Assembly: GCA_023442945.1 (NCBI GenBank)
Contig: JAEZWW010000026.1
Span: 135,626 to 199,625 of the forward strand
Source: Pseudomonadota bacterium
Lineage (GTDB): Bacteria > Pseudomonadota > Gammaproteobacteria > Burkholderiales > Burkholderiaceae_C
Direction: 5' to 3'
Length of the DNA stretch: 64,000 nt
Of the stretch, positions 59,294 through 64,000 are shown in pieces (the first letter of the stretch is position 1; each line of letters begins with the position of its first letter). The position numbers and the translations under genes were made by a program. The notes beneath the pieces were generated by a model that had not been told where the DNA came from, made no database searches, and worked only from the letters and a program-made list of their open reading frames with translations.

Positions 59294-60199
59294 ATGGATA
59301 ACCTCGACTGGAACCAGCTGAAGGCTTTCTTGGAGACGGCGCAGACCGGCTCCTTGTCGGCCGCCGCCCGCAAGCTCGGGCTGACCCAACCCACGCTGAG
59401 CCGCCAGGTGGCGGCGATCGAGCGGCGCATGGGCGTGACCCTGTTCGAGCGCGTGGGCAAGGCCATGGTGCTGACGCCCACGGGGCAGGACCTGCTGGCG
59501 CACGCGCGCGCCATGGGCGCCGCGGCGGCGGCTTTGGGCCTGGCCGCCAGCGGGCGCTCGCAGGCGGTGGGCGGCGTGGTGTCGGTGTCGGCCAGCGACG
59601 CCGTGGCGACCTACCTGCTGCCGCCGCTGTTGCGCCAGCTGCGCGCGCAGGCGCCGCGCATCGCGGTGGAGGTGATTTCGTCCAACACGGTCAGCGACCT
59701 GCTGCGGCGCGAGGCCGACATCGCCATCCGCCACGTCCAGCCGGCGCAGCCCGAGCTGATCGCGCGGCGGGTGCGCGAGACCAGCGCCAGCTTTTACGCG
59801 TCGCAAGACTGGGTCCGCGCGCACGGCCACCCGCGCCGAGCGCAGGACGCGGCGCATTTGACCTTTGTCGGCTTCGACCGCGCCGGGTTTTACCAGCAGT
59901 ACCTGGCGTACCTGCGGCAACACGGGCTGCATCTCGGCGAAGACAACTTCAGCTGTTACGCCGACCACAGCACCGCCCATTGGGCGCTGGTGCGCCAGGG
60001 CCTGGGCATTGGCGCCATGATGGACGATATCGCCCAAGGCACGCCCGGCGTCGTCCGCGTGCTGGAGGAGCTGCCGTCGGTGCCCATTCCGATCTGGCTG
60101 GTGTCGCACCGCGAACTGCGCACGTCCCGGCCGATCCAGACCGTGTTCGAGGCGCTGGCGCAAGGCTTGGCGCAGGCGCCTGGGGCCAGCCCGGATTGA
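59294..60199 (+). CDS. LysR-family transcriptional regulator
   Basis: A 301-residue LysR regulator. The helix-turn-helix LETAQTGSLSAAARKLGLTQ, then PTLSRQVAAIE, is unmistakable. The effector domain follows from about residue 90 (VVSVSASDAVATYLLPPLLR). It is divergent from the methyltransferase gene with about 100 bases between, the usual arrangement for LysR control of the neighbour, and it probably represses itself. Confidence 0.9.
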   Translation: MDNLDWNQLKAFLETAQTGSLSAAARKLGLTQPTLSRQVAAIERRMGVTLFERVGKAMVLTPTGQDLLAHARAMGAAAAALGLAASGRSQAVGGVVSVSASDAVATYLLPPLLRQLRAQAPRIAVEVISSNTVSDLLRREADIAIRHVQPAQPELIARRVRETSASFYASQDWVRAHGHPRRAQDAAHLTFVGFDRAGFYQQYLAYLRQHGLHLGEDNFSCYADHSTAHWALVRQGLGIGAMMDDIAQGTPGVVRVLEELPSVPIPIWLVSHRELRTSRPIQTVFEALAQGLAQAPGASPD

Positions 60200-60265
60200 C
60201 TCTGCGGGCAGCGCTTTTCGGACCCTCGGGCGGACTGGGGCGCCGCTCGGCCTGGCCCCGCGCCG

Positions 60266-61300
60266 TCACCCGGCCCGGTACGCCTGCGGCGCTTCGGCGG
60301 CGTCCAAACCCTGCATCACCTCCAGCGCCAGGCACAGGTCCTGCCAGGCCTTGGCCTTGTCGGCCAGGGCGCGCAACAGGTAGGCGGGGTGGTAGGTGAC
60401 GATGACGGGCACGCCTTGGTAGTGGTGCACGCGCCCGCGCAGGCGGCCGATCGGCTCGGTCGTTTGCAGCAGCGACTGCACAGCGAAGCGGCCCATGGCC
60501 AGGATGACGCGCGGCTGCACCAGCGCGACCTGGCGGCGCAGGTACGGCTCGCACTGCGCGATTTCGTCGGGCTGCGGGTTGCGGTTGCCGGGCGGACGGC
60601 ACTTGAGGACGTTGGCGATGTAGACGTCGTTTTTCAAGTGTTTTTGGCCTGCGGCCCTAGAACCATCTGCGCGGCCAGCTTCTGATTCGATAGCGCCATC
60701 TTCCGGCGTGCGCGTCAGGCCCAGTGCGGCCAGCATCTGGTCCAGCAGCTGACCGGCCTGGCCAACAAAGGGTTCGCCACGCCGGTCTTCCTGCTCGCCC
60801 GGCGCTTCGCCCACCACCATCCAGCGCGCGCGTGTGGCACCGACGCCGAACACCGTCTGCGTGCGCGTGCCGCACAGCGCGCAAGCGTGGCAGGCGGCGA
60901 CGGTGGCCTGCAGCGTGGGCCAGTCCATCTGGTCGACGCCGGGTGGTGGTGGGACGAGGGCGATGGGCGCTTCGCCGGCCGCGCCCGGGGCGTGTGCTGG
61001 GCTACGACTGGGCCGTGGGGGTTCGACCGCGGCAGGTGCCGGTGCAGGCGCCGCGGGCGCTGGCGGGCGCGCCACTGGCGCCGTGGCGGGTGCTGCCATC
61101 GGCGCGGCAGCAGGCGCGCTGGGCGCGGCCGTTGAATTCGCCGATTCAAGGTCTTTTGTGCCGCCAGCCCTACTCCCATATGCGCGGCCAGCTTCTGATT
61201 CGATAGCATCCGACGCTGCCGGCGCGCTCGGGCGCGTCCACAGCTTGACGCCCATTTCGGCCAGCATGGCGCGCTGGCGCGCATCCAGTTGCAAAGTCAT
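60266..61300 (-). CDS. family-4 uracil-DNA glycosylase with two repeat-derived insertions
   Basis: Iron-sulfur uracil-DNA glycosylase that removes uracil from DNA. It has 344 residues, much longer than the ~200-220 core. Cluster ligands C137, C140, C234 and C250, motif VVGEAPGEQEDRRG (162-175) and YHPAYLLR (303-310) are all intact, so the enzyme should work. Residues about 31-53 and 202-224 are both repeat-derived: each reads AIESEAGRA..GSRA.G.K. Between the first and the core is an Ala/Pro-rich linker. The second insertion falls in the loop before VYIANVLKCRPPGNRNP, where relatives have only a few residues. rimI and tsaB lie upstream on the same strand. Confidence 0.92.
   Translation of the reverse strand: MTLQLDARQRAMLAEMGVKLWTRPSAPAASDAIESEAGRAYGSRAGGTKDLESANSTAAPSAPAAAPMAAPATAPVARPPAPAAPAPAPAAVEPPRPSRSPAHAPGAAGEAPIALVPPPPGVDQMDWPTLQATVAACHACALCGTRTQTVFGVGATRARWMVVGEAPGEQEDRRGEPFVGQAGQLLDQMLAALGLTRTPEDGAIESEAGRADGSRAAGQKHLKNDVYIANVLKCRPPGNRNPQPDEIAQCEPYLRRQVALVQPRVILAMGRFAVQSLLQTTEPIGRLRGRVHHYQGVPVIVTYHPAYLLRALADKAKAWQDLCLALEVMQGLDAAEAPQAYRAG
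60631..60697 (+). repeat. Dispersed ~60-bp repeat, copy R14 (inside uracil-DNA glycosylase gene)
   Basis: TTGGCCTGCGGCCCTAGAAC at 60644 and CATCTGCGCGGCCAGCTTCT at 60664, then GATTCGATAGC. It is in frame and codes for residues about 202-224 of the glycosylase on the opposite strand. Confidence 0.92.
61143..61210 (+). repeat. Dispersed ~60-bp repeat, copy R15 (inside uracil-DNA glycosylase gene)
   Basis: GCCGCCAGCCCTACTCCCAT at 61160 and ATGCGCGGCCAGCTTCTGAT at 61180, then TCGATAGC. It is in frame and codes for residues about 31-53. Its right half is nearly identical to R14 and differs from all intergenic copies. Confidence 0.9.
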
Positions 61301-61358
61301 TCAACAGCCCTTCGCGCTGCGGGCTGCGGGCAGATCGCTTGGGAGCGGCCCGGCGCGA

Positions 61359-61874
61359 TCATGGCGCGGCCACCCGCAGGCTCATGACGACGGCGTCTTC
61401 GCGCTCGCCGTGGGCGGCGGGGTAGTAGCGCTTGCGCAGGCCAACGCGCGCAAAGCCGCGCCGCAGATACACCTGCTGCGCGCGCGCGTTGCTGAGGCGC
61501 ACCTCCAGCCACACCCATTCGGCCTGGTGGCCGCGCGCCCACAGCGCCAGCGCGTCCAGCATCAGCAGCGCCCAGCCCTGGCGTTGGTAGTCGGGCGCCA
61601 CGGTGATGTTCAGCAGGTGCACCTCCTGGTAGCCGGGCATGGCGACGAAGTAGCCGATCAGCGTGTCGTCCGCCAGCAGGCACTGCGCCAGGTGACCGGC
61701 GCTGAGCGTGTCCAGGAAGTTGCCGCGCGACCAGGGGTGGCTGTAGGCGCGCTGTTCGATGGCCATGACGGCGTCCAGGCGCGCCGCCGTCATCGGCTCC
61801 AGCCGGGCTTCGGGCGCGGCGGTGCGCACGCCGAGGGGCGTGGCGGTCGGGGCGGGCGTGGGCAGGGCGCTCAT
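61359..61874 (-). CDS. rimI: ribosomal protein S18-alanine N-acetyltransferase
   Basis: GNAT acetyltransferase that acetylates the N-terminus of ribosomal protein S18. It has 171 residues with a short Pro/Ala-rich N-terminal extension. The GNAT core shows IEQRAYSHPWSRGNFLD, LLNITVAPDYQRQGWALLML with the acetyl-CoA loop, and VRLSNARAQQVYLRRGFARV. Position right behind tsaB is the common RimI arrangement. The ATG at 61874 was chosen; the open frame runs further upstream without conserved sequence. Confidence 0.9.
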   Translation of the reverse strand: MSALPTPAPTATPLGVRTAAPEARLEPMTAARLDAVMAIEQRAYSHPWSRGNFLDTLSAGHLAQCLLADDTLIGYFVAMPGYQEVHLLNITVAPDYQRQGWALLMLDALALWARGHQAEWVWLEVRLSNARAQQVYLRRGFARVGLRKRYYPAAHGEREDAVVMSLRVAAP

Positions 61875-61902
61875 GGTGGGTTGAAGGGCGGCGCTGGCGC
61901 GG

Positions 61903-62640
61903 TCAGCGCACGCCGCCGCGGGCCAGGCGCTCGGCCGTGGTCTGTGCGACTTTATCGCGGATGTACAGCGGCAGCGCCTGCGCCGCGTCCACCGCATGGC
62001 CGGCGGCCAGCAGTGTCGGCGTCAGGTCCAGCAACGCGCTGGCGGTGGGCCGCGCGTCCCGCCGTGGCCAGTCGGCCAGCGTGGCGGGCAGGCGGTCACC
62101 GTACGCCGCGAAGGCGTTGCCGGCCAGCACCCAGCCGGCGGCGGCGCTGGCGTCGGCCGGCGCCTGCAACGCCTCGGGCGGGCCGACCACCATGTCGCTC
62201 AGCGCCTGCCAAGCGCCGGTGGCGCCGTCCGCTTGGTACGCGGCGCTGTACAGCTCGTTCATGCGCGCGTCCAGCACGGCCAGCACGCGCGTGGCGCCGT
62301 GGCGGCTGCGCGCGTCTTGCGCCACGGCCAGCAGCGTGTCGACTGGCAGCACCGGCACGCCCGCGCCGTAGGCAAAGCCCTGCGCCACCGCGCAAGCCGT
62401 GCGCAGCCCGGTGAAGGAACCCGGCCCGCGCCCGAAGACGATGGCGTCCAGGCTTTTCAGCGGCAGGTCGGCCTGGGCCAGCAGCGCGCGCACCAGGGGG
62501 ATCAGCGTGGCCGACGACTGCGCGCCGCCTTCGCCGTCCTGCGTGAAGCGCTGGTCGCCGTGCTGCACGGCCACGCTCAGGCGGTCGGAGCTGGTGTCGA
62601 AGGCCAGCAGGCGCAGGGGGGAAGCGGTTTCTGATGCCAA
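61903..62640 (-). CDS. tsaB: tRNA threonylcarbamoyladenosine biosynthesis protein TsaB
   Basis: Non-catalytic partner of TsaD in the t6A37 tRNA modification. It has about 245 residues. The start of the ASKHA fold LRLLAFDTSSDRLSVAVQHG and the conserved IVFGRGPGSFTGLRTACAVA are present. No ATG lies near the domain start. I used a TTG at 62640, which begins one base after the EamA stop codon; the frame continues upstream only through repeat-encoded codons to 62727. The start is therefore uncertain, and the gene is coupled to eamA. Confidence 0.88.
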   Translation of the reverse strand: MASETASPLRLLAFDTSSDRLSVAVQHGDQRFTQDGEGGAQSSATLIPLVRALLAQADLPLKSLDAIVFGRGPGSFTGLRTACAVAQGFAYGAGVPVLPVDTLLAVAQDARSRHGATRVLAVLDARMNELYSAAYQADGATGAWQALSDMVVGPPEALQAPADASAAAGWVLAGNAFAAYGDRLPATLADWPRRDARPTASALLDLTPTLLAAGHAVDAAQALPLYIRDKVAQTTAERLARGGVR

Positions 62641-62693
62641 ATCAGCCTCCGGCCCTAGAGGAATCTGCGCAGGCAGCTCCCAAATTGGGAGCG
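62637..62693 (+). repeat. Dispersed ~60-bp repeat, copy R16
   Basis: GCCTCCGGCCCTAGAGGAAT at 62645 and CTGCGCAGGCAGCTCCCAAA at 62665, then TTGGGAGC. It spans the end of the EamA gene, where it codes for the last residues, and the tsaB start. Confidence 0.9.
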
Positions 62694-63643
62694 TTTGTTG
62701 CCGCCGGCTGCGCCGCACGCACGCCAAACAGAATGCCGGCCGTGACCAGCGCCAGGCCGGCCAGCAGGTTCCAGCCCAGCGGCTCGCCCAGCAGCAGCAC
62801 CGCGCCCATGGCCGACAGGCCGGGCACCAGGGCGGTGATCATGGTCGAGCGCACGGGCCCGAAGGCGCGCACCATCTGCACGAAGGTGATGCCCGAAATG
62901 ACGACCGACCCGACGCCCTGGAACAGCGTCTGGAACGCGATCTCGCCCCACGGCGCGCTGCCCAGGTGCGTGGTCAGCACGCCGGTCTGCGTCAGCAGCA
63001 CGAACAGCGGCACGTAGGTGACGAAGGCGAAGGCGGTGATGGCGATGGTGGCCTGCACCGGGTCCAGGTGGAACTTGCGCGCCAGCACGCCGTACACGGC
63101 CCAGCAGAAGGCCGCGCCCATGAAGATCAGGTCGCCCTTCCACACCTCGCCGCCGTTCAGCGCCGCCAGCAGGCTGCCGCCGCCCACCAGCAAATCGCCC
63201 GCGACGATGCACAGCAGGCCCAGCGCGCGCGCCGGCGTGATGTGATCGCGCAGCAGCACGGCGGCCAACAGCGCCGTCCACAGCGGCAGGCTGCCCGGCA
63301 TCAGCACCGACGCGTGCGCCGCCGGCGCATAGAAAAAGCCGGCGTAACACAGCACGGCGTACAGCGGCCCGCCAAACAGCCCGCACAGCACCGTCATGCG
63401 CAGCGGCAGCGGCGACAGCCCGCCCAGCGAGCCAGTCGGCGCGCCCGCGCGGCGCGCAGCGCGCGTCAGCCACAGGCCCCAGGGCAGCAGCACCGCGCTG
63501 GCGCCCAGGATGCGCAGCAAGGCAATGTCAAATGGGAGCAGGGTGCGCCCGGCCGAGGCGCGTCCGATGATGATGAAGCCCGTCCAGATCGCCACCGTGA
63601 CCACGGCGGCCACGGCGCCGAGCTGGCGAGAGGTCAAACGCAT
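62642..63643 (-). CDS. EamA/DMT-family transporter
   Basis: A 333-residue drug/metabolite exporter with ten predicted helices in two EamA repeats. The first repeat begins AVAAVVTVAIWTGFIIIGRA and the second around FMGAAFCWAVYGVLARKFHL. These inner-membrane proteins export amino acids, nucleosides or drugs; the cargo is unknown. Its last ~18 residues (NAPNLGAACADSSRAGG) are encoded by repeat R16, so the C-terminus differs from what the family normally carries. tsaB follows directly. Confidence 0.9.
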   Translation of the reverse strand: MRLTSRQLGAVAAVVTVAIWTGFIIIGRASAGRTLLPFDIALLRILGASAVLLPWGLWLTRAARRAGAPTGSLGGLSPLPLRMTVLCGLFGGPLYAVLCYAGFFYAPAAHASVLMPGSLPLWTALLAAVLLRDHITPARALGLLCIVAGDLLVGGGSLLAALNGGEVWKGDLIFMGAAFCWAVYGVLARKFHLDPVQATIAITAFAFVTYVPLFVLLTQTGVLTTHLGSAPWGEIAFQTLFQGVGSVVISGITFVQMVRAFGPVRSTMITALVPGLSAMGAVLLLGEPLGWNLLAGLALVTAGILFGVRAAQPAATNAPNLGAACADSSRAGG

Positions 63644-63748
63644 GGCGGCGATTATCGGGCCGCCGCCCCTTCCGGCGCTGCCGCAGGGTTGCCCAGCCGT
63701 GCCCGCCCGCCACCGCCGCGACGCACGGCGCGATTAGACTGCGGGCGC

Positions 63749-64000
63749 ATGAAGTTCCCGATCGCATCCCCCGCGCGCGGCCGTGCAGCGCGCGCGGCCG
63801 CCTGGCTGTTGGCCTGCGCCTGGCCCGCGGCCTTCGCGCCCTCTGCCGCCGCCCAGGGCATCCTGCCGCCTGAAGTGGTGCAGGCCCTGGCCCGCGCCAA
63901 CGTGCCCGAAACCGCCGTCGCCATGGTCGTCGCGCCCCTGCCGCCGCCGCCCGGCGCGGTGGGCCACGCGCCGGCGGGCGCCAGCCCGTCTGGTGAGCGC
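63749..64000 (+). CDS. Start of an exported protein, probably D-alanyl-D-alanine carboxypeptidase (PBP4/DacB)
   Basis: The first 84 codons of a gene cut by the window edge. A signal peptide (arginine-rich start, then AAAWLLACAWPAAFAPSAAA) is followed by QGILPPEVVQALARANVPET and AVAMVVAPL. That pattern resembles the mature N-terminus of PBP4-type carboxypeptidases in Burkholderiales. The catalytic SxxK motif would lie beyond the window, so the call is tentative. Confidence 0.5.
   Translation, partial: MKFPIASPARGRAARAAAWLLACAWPAAFAPSAAAQGILPPEVVQALARANVPETAVAMVVAPLPPPPGAVGHAPAGASPSGER

Overview
The window looks like a chromosome segment from a high-GC betaproteobacterium, most likely a Comamonadaceae member of the Burkholderiales. 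The evidence is the gene order around the replication origin (yidC-yidD-rnpA-rpmH | dnaA-dnaN-gyrB), an aceK next to an isovaleryl-CoA dehydrogenase, the metX-metW pair, the kdsD-kdsC-lptC operon, a stand-alone TctC-type binding protein, and a dispersed repeat of a style I associate with that family. Most of it is ordinary core genome. The genus was not determined. I saw no phage, insertion sequence, CRISPR array, tRNA or rRNA.

Layout. 0-5 kb, all minus strand: lactate permease, LysR regulator, short-chain dehydrogenase, and a leucine-rich-repeat protein kinase. 5-16.7 kb: a leucine/isovalerate and acyl-CoA block with a MerR regulator of LiuR type and two palindromic operators, thioesterase, isovaleryl-CoA dehydrogenase, carbonic anhydrase, AceK, thiolase, an FMN-binding protein, SDR, M20 peptidase and a second acyl-CoA dehydrogenase. 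16.7-19.6 kb: a DUF1800-DUF1501 pair of exported proteins. 19.7-28.8 kb: hydrolase, DUF421 protein, YchJ, the TrkA-TrkH potassium system, HAD phosphatase, transglutaminase-like protein, LuxR-type regulator, thioesterase. 28.8-32.2 kb: amidase, metW and metX, with a convincing SAM-II riboswitch plus terminator directly before metX. 32-39.6 kb: TMEM165/GDT1 protein, glycine-rich RRM protein, SDR, lptC-kdsC-kdsD, CPA2 antiporter, apt. 39.7-45.3 kb: a lower-GC fic gene placed right behind mnmE, an amidohydrolase and a peptide-type binding protein. 45.4-53.7 kb: the origin region. 53.8-64 kb: hydrolase, TctC protein, DUF2145 pair, methyltransferase, LysR, uracil-DNA glycosylase, rimI, tsaB, EamA exporter and the start of a probable dacB.

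The most interesting signal is a dispersed repeat of about 60 bp with a core close to TGGCCCTAG...TGCGCAGNCAGCTAT. I find 15 recognisable copies and one fragment. Most sit directly at gene ends, often overlapping the stop codon. Several have become coding sequence. Two copies lie in frame inside the family-4 uracil-DNA glycosylase, one forms the C-terminal tail of MetX while keeping the metX/metW overlap, and one forms the C-terminus of the EamA transporter next to the tsaB start. Read on one strand the element is open in at least one frame, so it can be tolerated inside proteins in the way Rickettsia palindromic elements are. I regard this as the best candidate in the window for something not well described.
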